Assembly: GCF_012396585.1 (NCBI RefSeq)
Contig: NZ_JAAXPR010000007.1
Span: 1 to 64,000, forward strand
From: Streptococcus ovuberis
GTDB taxonomy: Bacteria > Bacillota > Bacilli > Lactobacillales > Streptococcaceae
Direction of reading: 5' to 3'
DNA length: 64,000 bases
Positions 37,236 through 47,232 of the stretch are shown here, piece after piece. Each line of letters opens with the position of its first letter. Positions within the stretch are counted from its first letter, which is position 1. Below the pieces are notes generated by a model. It was not told the DNA's origin. It made no database searches and was given only the letters and a program-made list of their open reading frames with translations. The position numbers and the translations under genes were made by a program.

Positions 37236-37258
37236 ACTGGGAAAAATCCTAGTCTAAT
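37231..37258. terminator. Bidirectional terminator between rpiR-type gene and GNAT gene
   Basis: ATTAGACTGGGA (37231-37242) pairs with TCCTAGTCTAAT (37247-37258) with one G-U pair and an AAAA loop. It overlaps the regulator stop codon and is flanked by A-rich and T-rich runs, serving the two convergent genes. Confidence 0.85.
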
Positions 37259-37272
37259 TTCAGCTTGAGCCC

Positions 37273-38025
37273 CTATTCTAGCTCATAAGCGATATAGTCA
37301 TGTGAAAATTCATAGCTTAATTTCTCTGCTAACTCCAAGGAAACCTTGGTATGGGCATCCCAACTAGGATAAAGTCCTCTGTCTAAACAAGCCAAGATCA
37401 ACTTAGCTGCGATAGCTTTTGCCAAACCCTTCCGCCTAAAATCGGGGTGAGTATCTATCTCAATTTCAATCCCATTTTCATAGGTTGAGTAAGACGAGGC
37501 ACCGCCTACCACCTTTCCTTGATAAAGGGCGACCACTCCTAATCCAAGTTGAGCGTAGTGCTGGTAATCATCGTAATTTGCAACCAAGTCTTGTGACCAG
37601 CCTTCGGTCAAACAAACTTTATACAGCTGTTCATCAATCCATTGCAAATCAAATTCTTCTGGCAAGCTAGTCACAAATTCTTCTAATTTGTGACGATCAA
37701 ATTTGGTGTCCTTCTTGGTTGCATAGCGTGTAAAAGCATGAGCCTTTGACCTGTAAGTCGTTTCGATTAAATCCGACCAACCTTGATGTTGCGGAACAAG
37801 GATAATATCCTCTCCTCGACAAGATTCGAGCAATTCTATGTTTGGTTGACCTGCTAGAAAACCAAAAGAAGCCTTTTTCCCTAGTTTTGCCAAGGCTGAT
37901 TGTGGGTATTCTAGGTTATCTACAAAAATCTCACCCATCACCCCCTGCAAACAGGACCAGATGATAGTTTCTTGCCAATCCTTAAAAAGTGAGTTCACTG
38001 ACGATGCATTATTGAGTAATTTCAT
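37273..38025 (-). CDS. GNAT-family N-acetyltransferase
   Basis: 250 residues. The C-terminal half has the acetyl-CoA-binding region: VVALYQGKVVGGASSYS followed by IEIEIDTHPDFRRKGLAKAI (R/Q-x-x-G-x-A loop). The N-terminal half (FGFLAGQPNIELLESC) resembles the two-domain GNAT group related to the zwittermicin-resistance acetyltransferase. The substrate is unknown. It starts 1 base after trkH and probably shares its transcript. Confidence 0.8.
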   Translation of the reverse strand: MKLLNNASSVNSLFKDWQETIIWSCLQGVMGEIFVDNLEYPQSALAKLGKKASFGFLAGQPNIELLESCRGEDIILVPQHQGWSDLIETTYRSKAHAFTRYATKKDTKFDRHKLEEFVTSLPEEFDLQWIDEQLYKVCLTEGWSQDLVANYDDYQHYAQLGLGVVALYQGKVVGGASSYSTYENGIEIEIDTHPDFRRKGLAKAIAAKLILACLDRGLYPSWDAHTKVSLELAEKLSYEFSHDYIAYELE

Positions 38026-38026
38026 A

Positions 38027-39502
38027 TTAGCGTAACCAAAAGCGTAATTTTGAGAAGGTTTTGAGCGTGCTGGGAGCGAAGAGAATCAGCATGGGATAAA
38101 TCTCTAGGCGACCGGCTAGCATGGAGAAGGTGAGCACCAGTGTATTCCAGTCTGAATAGGCTGAAAAATTAGATGTTGGTCCCACAGCACCCAAACCAGG
38201 TCCGATATTGTTAAACGTAGCGGCAACAGCCGTAAAAGCAGTTGTCAGGTCTTTGGATTCGAAAGAAACACTAAAGAGAATTAGGCCAAAGACTAAGATA
38301 TAGACTAAAAGATAGTGAGCGAGGTTAATCTGACGCTCTTTTTCAATGATTTTTTTATTAAAGAGAGGGGTCACAACGCGTCTAGGTTGTCCGACTCGTC
38401 GCAGTTCTGACAAGGCCATTTTAATATAAATCAGTACCCGAGAGACTTTAAGGCCACCAGCGGTAGACCCGGCACTTCCTCCAATAAACATCAGGCTGAT
38501 AAGGATTAGATGACTGATGATATTCCAGTCGTTAAAATCTGCTGTGGCATAACCAGTTGTCGTAAGGATAGAAGAAACATTGAAGAAGGCAATACGAAGG
38601 CCATCCCAGATATTCTGGTAATGGGGGAGGATATTGAGGAAAATACCGATTGTAGCGGCTAAAATAATCCCGAGATAGGTCTTAAACTCCTCGTCTTTTA
38701 GAGCCTCAAATCCAGATCCAATCAGAATAAAGTAGTAGATATTAAAATTGACCCCAAACAGCATCATGCCGACTCCAATAATCCATTCGACTAGCTGGGG
38801 ATTGCTATAAATAGCAAAACCTGCATTGTTGATTCCAAAACCTCCAGTACCAGCTGTACCAAAGGACAAGAGCAAACTGTCAAAGAGCGGAACGCCCGTC
38901 AGGCAGAGAATGAAAATCATGACAGCTGTCATGGAAATATAGATAGCATAAAGAATGCGAGCCGTCTGGGTCAATTTGGATACAATTTTACCAAAGACAG
39001 GGCCAGGGACTTCAGCTCGCATGAGCTGAACAGTGTCCGAACCAGCATTTGGCAGAATGGCCAGTGTAAAAACCAAAATCCCCATTCCACCGATCAGATG
39101 GGTAAAACTCCGCCAGAAGAGAGAAGACTTTTCCAAAACGGAAAGATCAGAGAGAATGCTTGAACCAGTTGTTGTAAAACCGCTGGAAATTTCAAAAAAA
39201 GCGTCAAAAGGATTGGGGATTTCACCGCTCAGAACCAAGGGCAAGGCCCCAAATAAAGACAGAAAAATCCAAGCCAAGGCAACAGTGAAAATCCCTTCGC
39301 GAGCGGTGAGCTTGAAATGCGCAGGTTTTTTAAAACACAGGAGAAAACCAACGAGATAAAGGCTAATTACAACACTTCCATAGGCGAACTTCTGCTTAAG
39401 GCTTTCCCCATAGAGAAAACTGACCAGGAGGGGCAGGAGTAACAGTCCAGCCTCTATTTGCATCAATTTTCCAATAAAATAACGAATGAGAGACTGTCGC
39501 AT
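38027..39502 (-). CDS. trkH: Potassium uptake channel subunit TrkH
   Basis: 491 residues, about ten membrane segments and the four selectivity-filter loops: SSGFTTTGSS, FGTAGTGGFG, LTTTGYATAD and TFNNIGPGLG. It conducts K+ and is gated by the RCK protein TrkA. It begins 1 base after the trkA stop. Confidence 0.94.
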   Translation of the reverse strand: MRQSLIRYFIGKLMQIEAGLLLLPLLVSFLYGESLKQKFAYGSVVISLYLVGFLLCFKKPAHFKLTAREGIFTVALAWIFLSLFGALPLVLSGEIPNPFDAFFEISSGFTTTGSSILSDLSVLEKSSLFWRSFTHLIGGMGILVFTLAILPNAGSDTVQLMRAEVPGPVFGKIVSKLTQTARILYAIYISMTAVMIFILCLTGVPLFDSLLLSFGTAGTGGFGINNAGFAIYSNPQLVEWIIGVGMMLFGVNFNIYYFILIGSGFEALKDEEFKTYLGIILAATIGIFLNILPHYQNIWDGLRIAFFNVSSILTTTGYATADFNDWNIISHLILISLMFIGGSAGSTAGGLKVSRVLIYIKMALSELRRVGQPRRVVTPLFNKKIIEKERQINLAHYLLVYILVFGLILFSVSFESKDLTTAFTAVAATFNNIGPGLGAVGPTSNFSAYSDWNTLVLTFSMLAGRLEIYPMLILFAPSTLKTFSKLRFWLR

Positions 39503-39503
39503 A

Positions 39504-40859
39504 TTAGGCCTCCAGGATATCGTTGATATCGGTTAAATGGTTGTGGGTCGTCACCAAAATCACACGGTCATGTGGTTGGAGGCTATCCTGACCGGCAGGA
39601 AAAATCAGTTCCTCGTTGCGGATGATACTGACGATAAAAAGATCCTTACGGAGTTTGAGTTCTTGCAACGGAATAAAACAAACTTTGGATTCTTTTTTGA
39701 CCCTAAATTGAAGGGCTTCAACCTGATTATCTGCTAGGCGATAAAGTGCTTCGACATTGGAGCCTTGGAGATTGGTCCGCGAGCGAATGAATCGACTAAT
39801 GTCGTTAGCGATCAACTGTTTTGGGGTAATAATGGACTTAATTTTGACATCTCCCAAGATTTTGAGAATCCTAGTGCGGTTCATTTTAGTGATCACTTTT
39901 TTGACGCCAGAGTGTTTAGCATAGACAGAAGTGATTAAGTTTTCCTCGTCAACACCAGTCAATGACACAAAGGCATCGTACTGGGTGAGGCCTTCCTCTT
40001 CCAACACGGTAGGATCTGTCCCATCTCCCCAGACGATGGTCGTTTGAGGCCATTCAACACTAAGGAACTCACAACGGTCTTCATCTTGCTCAATAACCTT
40101 GGTATCAATCCGACTCTTTGAAAGGAGCTTGAGCAAGTAGTGGGCGATCCGTCCACCTCCGACAACCATGACACTCTTGATCTGACCATCACCGTCTAAG
40201 AGGCATTGGCGGAATTTGAGCATATCATTGACAAAACCTGTCACATGGACTCGATCACCGACTTGGAGGCGACTATCTGCTTTAGGAATCATGACCTCGT
40301 CACCACGGTGGATGATACACACCCGCAAACTCCCAAATTTGCTCTTATAGTCATATAAGGGAATGCCGACAAGGGAAGAGCGATCTGAAATTTCAAATTC
40401 AACCAAATTGATCCGCCCGCCCATGAAGGTTTCAACACTGAGTGATGAGGGATATTTGATGATGGCAGCAATGTCACGGGCTGCTGAAAAATCAGGATTG
40501 ATGAGGAGGTCAATGCCTAAGCTGTCCCTAACGAAATCAAACTGAGTAGCATACTCAGGATTGCGGACTCGAGCAACCGTGTACTTAGCTCCAATTTTGC
40601 GGGCCATAATAGCTGAGATAATATTGATCTCATCGGTTTCGCTTGTAGCAATGAAGACATCAGCATCTTTAACACCAGCTTCAACCTGGATATCGTAAGC
40701 AGCAGCATTGCCTACAAGACCTGTTATGTCGTAGTGATCCAGCAAATGTTCTAAAACATCAGGATTTTTTTCAATTAAAACCAAATCGTGATATTGATTA
40801 GCAAGTTCCTCGCAAAGCAACTCTCCGACCTTGCCGCCTCCGGCAACAATAATTTTCAC
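39504..40859 (-). CDS. trkA: Potassium uptake regulatory subunit TrkA
   Basis: 451 residues with two RCK (NAD-binding plus RCK_C) repeats: IIVAGGGKVGELLCEELA at the N-terminus and VMVVGGGRIAHYLLKLL near residue 230. RCK_C domains follow each. It binds NAD(H)/nucleotides and gates TrkH. AGGAAAC precedes the start on this strand; an 8 bp inverted repeat GAATCATA/TATGATTC (40876-40883 / 40895-40902) lies just upstream. Confidence 0.94.
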   Translation of the reverse strand: MKIIVAGGGKVGELLCEELANQYHDLVLIEKNPDVLEHLLDHYDITGLVGNAAAYDIQVEAGVKDADVFIATSETDEINIISAIMARKIGAKYTVARVRNPEYATQFDFVRDSLGIDLLINPDFSAARDIAAIIKYPSSLSVETFMGGRINLVEFEISDRSSLVGIPLYDYKSKFGSLRVCIIHRGDEVMIPKADSRLQVGDRVHVTGFVNDMLKFRQCLLDGDGQIKSVMVVGGGRIAHYLLKLLSKSRIDTKVIEQDEDRCEFLSVEWPQTTIVWGDGTDPTVLEEEGLTQYDAFVSLTGVDEENLITSVYAKHSGVKKVITKMNRTRILKILGDVKIKSIITPKQLIANDISRFIRSRTNLQGSNVEALYRLADNQVEALQFRVKKESKVCFIPLQELKLRKDLFIVSIIRNEELIFPAGQDSLQPHDRVILVTTHNHLTDINDILEA

Positions 40860-41271
40860 AGTGTTTCCTCCATATGAATCATAGAACTAGAAGTTATGAT
40901 TCAAAAAGACTTTCCAAATAGAATAGAGCTATTATAGCATAACCGGTGGGAGAATACCAATAAAGCTGTTGACATGGATCGCCAATAATAAGAAACTTTT
41001 CGTTGGCTATTTTCAAGTGTGCAACCACTTTAGTTTGATAGACCTTTTTCAGAAGAAGATGCTTTGTTCTATGAAGCAAAACTAGTGGCTACTACAAGGG
41101 TTAATTCACAGGATGCTTTTTTCATAAAACGCCTCTTGTGAGTGCAAAAAGGACCATTATTGGATTAAATGACGAGTATCTGAAGAAAAACAAGCAAAAA
41201 GATTGTAAGCGATAACTCTTTATAGTATAATAGATGATATAACATTATATTTTATGAAAGAGGAACTTTTA
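40860..41271. promoter_or_regulatory. Divergent promoters of trkA and nox
   Basis: For nox: TTGTAA (41203-41208) and TATAAT (41226-41231), 17 bp apart, with GAGGAAC before the ATG. For trkA on the minus strand: TATAAT at plus 40931-40936 with TTGGTA 18 bases upstream. The middle part holds no gene that I can see. Confidence 0.75.
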
Positions 41272-42639
41272 ATGAGTAAAATCGTTGTTGTTGGTGCAAA
41301 CCACGCTGGTACAGCCTGTATCAAAACTATGTTGACAAACTACGGCAATGCCAATGAAATCGTAGTGTTTGACCAAAACTCTAACATTTCTTTCCTAGGT
41401 TGTGGGATGGCGCTTTGGATCGGTGAGCAAATTGCTGGTAGCGAGGGTCTCTTCTACTCTAATAAGGAAGAATTGGAAAGCCTTGGCGCAACAGTTTACA
41501 TGGAGTCACCAGTGCAACACATCGACTACGATGCTAAAACTGTCACAGCTCTTGTGAATGGCCAAGAACATGTGGAATCGTTTGACAAATTGATCTTTGC
41601 AACTGGTTCACAACCAATCTTGCCACCAATCAAAGGTGCTGAAATCAAAGAAGGTTCATTGGAGTTTGAAGCAACACTTGAAAACCTTCAATTCGTTAAA
41701 TTGTACCAAAACTCAGCAGACGTGATCGAACGCTTGAAGAACAAAGACATCAACCGTGTGGCAGTTGTAGGTGCTGGTTACATTGGGGTCGAACTTGCAG
41801 AAGCTTTCCAACGCAAAGGTAAAGAAGTCGTTCTGATCGACGTTGTAGACACTTGCTTGGCTGGTTACTATGACCGCGACCTTAGCGATTTGATGGCGAA
41901 AAACCTTGAAGACAACGGCATTCAGTTAGCCTTTGGCGAAACTGTTAAAGAAGTTGCTGGTGACGGTAAAGTTGAGAAAATCATCACTGATAAGAACGAA
42001 TACGATGTAGACATGGTTATCCTTGCAGTTGGTTTCCGTCCAAATACTGCCTTTGCAGGTGAACAAATCGAGCGTTTCCGCAACGGTGCTTTCCTTGTTA
42101 ATAAACAACAAGAAACTTCAATCCCAGGCGTTTACGCCATCGGTGACTGTGCGACAATCTATGACAATGCTTTGAAAGACACTAACTACATTGCGCTTGC
42201 CTCAAATGCTGTTCGTACAGGTATTGTAGCTGCTCACAACGCATGTGGTACTGAACTTGAAGGTATTGGTGTACAAGGTTCTAACGGTATCTCAATCTAC
42301 GGCCTTAACCTGGTATCAACTGGTTTGACTTTGGAAAAAGCGACTCGCCTTGGCTTTAATGCTGCGGTAACGGAGTACACTGACAATCAAAAACCTGAAT
42401 TCATGGAACATGGTAACTTCCCAGTAACCATCAAGATTGTTTACGATAAGGACTCTCGTCGTATCCTTGGTGCTCAAATGGCTGCGCGTGAAGACATCTC
42501 TATGGGGATTCACATGTTCTCACTTGCTATCCAAGAAGGTGTAACGATTGAGAAATTAGCCTTGACAGATATCTTCTTCTTGCCACACTTCAACAAGCCA
42601 TACAACTACATCACTATGGCTGCCTTGAGTGCTGAATAA
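41272..42639 (+). CDS. nox: Water-forming NADH oxidase
   Basis: 455 residues from ATG 41272; an in-frame ATG at 41254 has no site. FAD-binding [17 protein letters not shown] at the N-terminus, the redox-active Cys44 in [11 protein letters not shown], the NADH-binding [17 protein letters not shown] and [12 protein letters not shown]. It reduces O2 to water while reoxidising NADH, important for streptococci in air. It is a single-gene unit with its own promoter and terminator. Confidence 0.95.
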   Translation: MSKIVVVGANHAGTACIKTMLTNYGNANEIVVFDQNSNISFLGCGMALWIGEQIAGSEGLFYSNKEELESLGATVYMESPVQHIDYDAKTVTALVNGQEHVESFDKLIFATGSQPILPPIKGAEIKEGSLEFEATLENLQFVKLYQNSADVIERLKNKDINRVAVVGAGYIGVELAEAFQRKGKEVVLIDVVDTCLAGYYDRDLSDLMAKNLEDNGIQLAFGETVKEVAGDGKVEKIITDKNEYDVDMVILAVGFRPNTAFAGEQIERFRNGAFLVNKQQETSIPGVYAIGDCATIYDNALKDTNYIALASNAVRTGIVAAHNACGTELEGIGVQGSNGISIYGLNLVSTGLTLEKATRLGFNAAVTEYTDNQKPEFMEHGNFPVTIKIVYDKDSRRILGAQMAAREDISMGIHMFSLAIQEGVTIEKLALTDIFFLPHFNKPYNYITMAALSAE

Positions 42640-42652
42640 CCTCAACGGAAAG

Positions 42653-42674
42653 AACCTGCTGCGTCAGGTTTTTT
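42653..42674 (+). terminator. nox terminator
   Basis: AACCTG (42653-42658) and CAGGTT (42665-42670) with a 6-base loop, followed by TTTTC. It lies 13 bases after the nox stop. Confidence 0.85.
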
Positions 42675-42725
42675 CGTTTGCCTTGGAATTTTGGTATAAT
42701 GAAGAGAAATGTTTAGGAGGATAGA

Positions 42726-44003
42726 ATGAATCAGATCAAGTGCCCCCATTGTGGAACAGCGTTTCAGGTTAATGAGACAGCCTACAGCCAATTATTGAGC
42801 CAGATTCGGACAGCAGAATTCGAACAGGAAATCCATGACCGCTTGGCCAGAGAGTTGGAACTGGTACAGGAAAAAGCCCAAAATAAGCAACAGCAGCTTT
42901 TGGAAGAAAAGAATACAGCTATCCAAACCTTGACCAGTCAGATTGAGCAGTTTGATACCGAGAAAAAACTGATTAAACAATCAACGGAGCAAGAGATGGC
43001 AGACCAGTTAGCTCAAAAGGAACAGACTATCATAGCCTTAGAGGCTCAACTCGATCGCCTGCGGCTGGAGCATCAAAATCAGCTTCAGACAAGCTTGATC
43101 GAAGTTGAAAAAGAACGAGATCAGATGAAACATCAACTCCTTCTACAAGAAAAAGAAAGCCAGTTGGCGTTGACTGCTGTCCAAAATGATTATGCCATTC
43201 AGCTAAAAGCAGCCAATGAGCAGGTTGAATTTTATAAGAATTTCAAGGCTCAGCAATCCACTAAGGCTATCGGAGAGAGTCTGGAAATCTATGCGGAGAC
43301 GGAGTTTAATAAGGTTCGGGCCTATGCCTTTCCTCGAGCCTATTTCGGGAAAGATAATGAGGTCTCAGGTTCTGGTTCAAAAGGGGATTTTATCTTTCGT
43401 GAGGCAGATGAGAATGGGATCGAGTTCATTTCCATCATGTTTGAGATGAAAAATGAAGCCGATACCACTAAAACAAAGCACAGAAATAGTGACTTTTTCA
43501 AGGAATTGGACAAGGACAGACGAGAGAAAAAGTGTGAGTATGCGGTCCTTGTCACCATGCTGGAAGCGGACAACGACTACTACAATACCGGTATTGTAGA
43601 CGTTAGTCACGAGTACGAGAAGATGTATGTGGTCCGCCCTCAGTTCTTTATCCAGCTCATTGGGCTTTTGCGAAATGCTGCGCTCAACAGTCTGGCCTAC
43701 AAGCAGGAGCTAGCCCTTATCCGAGAGCAACACATTGACATCACCCATTTTGAGGAGGATTTGGAGACCTTTAAGACAGCCTTCGCCAAAAACTACAACT
43801 CGGCCAGTACCAATTTCAGCAAGGCGATTGATGAGATTGACAAGGCCATTAAGCGCATGGAAGAAGTCAAACGCTTTTTGACTACCTCTGAAAACCAGCT
43901 TCGCTTGGCGAACAACAAGTTAGAAGACGTCTCTGTCAAGAAATTAACCCGAAACAATCCCACCATGCGGGAGAAATTTGAGGAGTTGGCAAAGCAGAAG
44001 TAG
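42726..44003 (+). CDS. DUF2130 protein: zinc ribbon, coiled coil, nuclease-like C-terminal part
   Basis: 425 residues. An N-terminal CPHC motif (half of a zinc ribbon) is followed by a long Gln/Glu-rich coiled coil (about residues 25-175) and a conserved globular part. In the latter, Glu184/187, Asp221 in SKGDFIF and Glu240-x-Lys242 in FEMKNE have the spacing of a PD-(D/E)XK nuclease core; that reading is inference. The function is unknown. It has its own promoter (TATAAT near 42694) and TTAGGAGGAT ribosome site. Confidence 0.85.
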   Translation: MNQIKCPHCGTAFQVNETAYSQLLSQIRTAEFEQEIHDRLARELELVQEKAQNKQQQLLEEKNTAIQTLTSQIEQFDTEKKLIKQSTEQEMADQLAQKEQTIIALEAQLDRLRLEHQNQLQTSLIEVEKERDQMKHQLLLQEKESQLALTAVQNDYAIQLKAANEQVEFYKNFKAQQSTKAIGESLEIYAETEFNKVRAYAFPRAYFGKDNEVSGSGSKGDFIFREADENGIEFISIMFEMKNEADTTKTKHRNSDFFKELDKDRREKKCEYAVLVTMLEADNDYYNTGIVDVSHEYEKMYVVRPQFFIQLIGLLRNAALNSLAYKQELALIREQHIDITHFEEDLETFKTAFAKNYNSASTNFSKAIDEIDKAIKRMEEVKRFLTTSENQLRLANNKLEDVSVKKLTRNNPTMREKFEELAKQK

Positions 44004-44511
44004 CATGACGAAAGTCGCTGAATGCTAGAAACCCAAGAAGCAAATGTGTTAGACATAGTAGGTCTTTTGTCATTCGTTACACGACATTGGCATAATGATC
44101 AAAATTACTGGTAAAATAGATTATGCCAAACGCCTGAGACAAACGTCGGTTTCAGCTACCTTGTTTTCGTAGACAGTTATATTTTTAGGATGACATTTTG
44201 GTATCTGTCATAAGGAAAGTCAGTGATCATTAAAATGTAAAACCTGTGAAGATGTTTAAAAAATGGATGGACTAGAAAAAGGCTACATCCATTTTCTTTC
44301 ACGAATAGTCACGCCAAACACATGAAGCAAAGATGGTTTTAGAAAACAAATTTTCGGGGAATTAGTGTGCTTTGCTTTTTAGATAAAATTTGTGGTATCA
44401 TTTCTGTGAGATGAACAGACTGGCACCGATTATAGGGATATTTTCAAGAATTTTTTTGAAAAAATGCAGGTGACTAGAAAATAGTTGCATGCATTTGGCG
44501 TGCAAAAATGA
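44004..44511 (+). other. About 500 bp gap before the bacteriocin promoter
   Basis: No gene seen. A probable terminator AAAATGGATG (44260-44269) / CATCCATTTT (44286-44295), followed by CTTTC, may end the DUF2130 transcript. Two diverged copies of a motif of about 40 bp (44115-44155 and 44304-44342, both AATAG...GCCAAAC...TGA...CAAA...GGTTT) are visible. Confidence 0.45.
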
Positions 44512-44539
44512 TTGACAACGCTTTCTTTTTGTGTATAAT
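44512..44539 (+). promoter_or_regulatory. Bacteriocin promoter with overlapping cre-like site
   Basis: TTGACA (44512-44517) and TATAAT (44534-44539), 16 bp apart, form a near-consensus promoter. TTGACAACGCTTTCT (44512-44526) also matches the cre consensus with one mismatch, so CcpA could block the -35. The transcript would have a leader of about 100 bases with a hairpin TCCCGTT/AACGGGA (44564-44570 / 44597-44603). Confidence 0.75.
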
Positions 44540-44646
44540 AACTTTGGAATAGAAAACAGAGTATCCCGTTGATGAAAGGAGGGTAACATTGAGAAAAACG
44601 GGAAATGTTTGATAGGAATCATTAGTTATAGAAAGGAATTCAGTCA

Positions 44647-44946
44647 ATGTCTACTAAATCTAATATTCTCAAACTGTTTTTGGGTGTTTCATTTGTCTTA
44701 GGAGTTGGAAGTCCAGTTTTGGCCGTGCAGAACGGTGGTTACTGGTCTTATGGAGGCCATCACGATCCCGACAATTGGGGAGCTTTTTCTAGCTATCGTC
44801 ACGATTATATGTGGCATTGGGCGAGCGTTACCAGAGCTAGTGATAGCAGAGGGGATTATAAAACAGCCGATAGGCATTATACAGCATATGCCTTCGTCAA
44901 TACAAGCTTTGGCGAGCATGCTTGGTTTGATTGTGGGACAAACTAG
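44647..44946 (+). CDS. Lactococcin 972-family bacteriocin precursor
   Basis: 99 residues. A Sec signal peptide (LKLFLGVSFVLGVGSPVLA, residues 8-26) precedes a Trp/Tyr/His-rich mature peptide beginning near VQNGGYWSYGG. Lactococcin 972 is an unmodified, Sec-secreted peptide that binds lipid II and blocks septum formation. The following membrane protein and ABC ATPase genes are the standard partners of this family. A lone Cys near the C-terminus (WFDCGTN) is unusual. Own strong promoter; AAAGGA upstream of the ATG. Confidence 0.9.
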   Translation: MSTKSNILKLFLGVSFVLGVGSPVLAVQNGGYWSYGGHHDPDNWGAFSSYRHDYMWHWASVTRASDSRGDYKTADRHYTAYAFVNTSFGEHAWFDCGTN

Positions 44947-45096
44947 CTTGGTTTTTAGAGGGAGTGGGAAAGAACGCCAACAAACGAAAAAGAGTATAAC
45001 AGTCATGCAAAAGGCTGTTTGAGATTGCAAAATGTAGGGTAATAAGTCTATCCACCTAAACTGATTTCAAAAAATGGGTGTGACGAAAAGGAGATT

Positions 45097-45120
45097 AGAT
45101 TGCCTAGAGTTAGGCAGTCT
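45097..45120 (+). promoter_or_regulatory. Hairpin between bacteriocin and membrane-protein genes
   Basis: AGATTGCCTA (45097-45106) pairs with TAGGCAGTCT (45111-45120) with one G-U pair and a 4-base loop. No U-run follows, so it is a weak or partial attenuator, or protects the short bacteriocin mRNA. Confidence 0.5.
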
Positions 45121-45217
45121 AGTCCCTTAACTAATGCGCTTTGCTTAACCAATTTAAAATCGAGTGGAGTGGTCAGGACTTTTTATCCCAGACTGGCTTT
45201 ACAGATGGAGAGGTAAA

Positions 45218-47230
45218 ATGAAACGATTCTTTCTTTTATTTTCAAGTCTACTGTTAACTGTTTTTGTAGTGTGGCTGATTAGTGGACGTGTTACTCAGTT
45301 ACGGTATGGAAGCTATCCTAGCTTATTTATCCATCAAATAGTGACAGAATCTCCAGCAAATTTAGAAACTCTTGATGCTGAATTAGAGAAGCTTGCTGTA
45401 AAAACAGATAGCACGATTGCGAAAGTTTTGGCTGTTCCGCAAGAGAGTGGTGAGGCTAATTTTTTCTATCAGGTTTATGGCCACGGAAAATTACCTAAGG
45501 AATTACCACTTGCAACGGAGCAAATGGTCGTTACCTATCAAAAGCAAGCTACCTCTTATGCTATTATTGATGGTACGTTGACGGTTCAGGTGCTGGCTGA
45601 CTTTTTTTTACGTTTGGGTTATCAAGCAATTCCCAAGTTACCTGAGTCACCTTGGTTATTCGCTTTGTTCGCGTTATCTCGAGGATCTCAGCTACTAGCA
45701 GTTTTGATTTGTATATTGACTTTTACGGCTTTGACCCTGATTTATCGGATTACAGAGCTGAAAGCAGTTGGAATTAACCTTTTATCAGGCCGGCCGTTAC
45801 TCAGCATTAGTCTAGCGAGTATTCTAAAAGATATTATAGGGACAAGTATAGCTACCTTGGTCTCGCTGTTACTTGGTAGCGCTTGGTTATTTTATAGAGG
45901 ATTAGGGGAATGGTTTTTTATATCCTTTTTATTAGCTAGTTTACTTATTTATCAATTCATTTTGATTTTAATTTCTTCTTTCCTGACACTTGTCTATGTT
46001 TTGGGTGTCAGAAAGAACCATATTCTTCCCATTATCAAAGGGAGGTTACCCTTACTCGGTTTGTTGAGTCTAATGTTGGGAGGACAATTTTTAGCCATTA
46101 CTATTGTTGGAGTAAGCCTTAATCGTGTCTTTATTTATCAGAATGAAATGAGCTTGCAAGAACAGTCCAAGTCAGATTGGGCCAAGGAGCCAGACCTTGT
46201 CAATATGAGTTTTAATTTAGCAGTTGGAGAAAGGGATAAACAGGCTACCTATTTTGATAAGTGGTATCCGTTTATCAATAAGGCAGTTGAAGCCAATGTT
46301 GCTATGCTGGTTCAAAACAATTTGACACAGTATGTTTTTTCAGATCAGAATAACCAAGGTGTAAAAAAAACAGATTATCATCCGGATGGCAACACCCTCT
46401 ATGTTACTGCGAACTATCTTGATAAGCAATCCATTGATGTAGATGCTAAGGTACGACAACAATTAGAAGAACTTTCGCCGGGTTAGTATGGCCTTCTGTT
46501 GCCTCATTCTTTGAAAGATAGAGCTAATGATTACATAGAACTTTACAGTAAACAGTTGAACGATAGATTCAAGACTGATGAATCAACAGCTCTTGAGCTA
46601 ATAAATCCAATTGTCGGCTATCTTTCGGATGGGAAAGAATACTTTTTGTATAATCAGACGGCCATTACTTCCCAACAGTATCTAATCGATCCAATTATTG
46701 TGGTGATAACCCCTAAGTCAACAGGAAGTAGTTCATTAGCACGGCAATTTTGGGGAAATGCATTTACCAATCACCTATTTTTTAGTGATTATGCAACCGC
46801 TAAACACCTGCTTGAAGAGGAACAGTTGTTACCTTACATTTCCTATATCGAAAATAGTCGCTTGCTTTATCAGAGACAACTTGAACACATCGCTTCGGAA
46901 CGATTACTCAGTCTAGGAGGCAGTATTCTAGGCATAGCGACATCAGTTCTTCTATTTCAGTCAATGAATCTTCTTTATTTTGAGCAATTTCGCAGAGAGA
47001 TTTTTATTAAACGTCTTTCAGGTCTAGGATTTCTTCAGCTACATAGAGACTATTTGACTGCCCAATTAGCGATATTCTTTTTGGCATTTGCTGTATTGGT
47101 TTGGTTAAGGATTCCTTTATTTTTAAATAGTTTGACATTTTTGATTTTCTGGTTAAATGCCCTCCTTACGCTAATTTATAGAGCGCATCGTGAAAAATTG
47201 AGCCCAGCAACCGTTTTGAAAGGAGCTTAG
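45218..47230 (+). pseudogene. DUF1430 bacteriocin-associated membrane protein, split by an in-frame TAG
   Basis: From ATG 45218 (GGAGAGG upstream) the frame reads 422 residues to a TAG at 46484-46486, then continues in the same frame, without any other stop, to 47230. Together the parts give 671 codons, the usual length for this lactococcin 972 partner. Features: N-terminal membrane helix, extracellular segment, a central cluster of membrane segments, a second extracellular part and a C-terminal membrane cluster. The second half lacks a start codon with ribosome site. Either a real nonsense mutation that disables the transporter/immunity complex or a sequencing error. Confidence 0.85.
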
Positions 47231-47232
47231 AG

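Noticed and set aside
44698-45030. 110-codon minus-strand frame opposite the bacteriocin gene
   Set aside because: It is antisense to a clear signal-peptide bacteriocin gene and has low-complexity composition with no domain.
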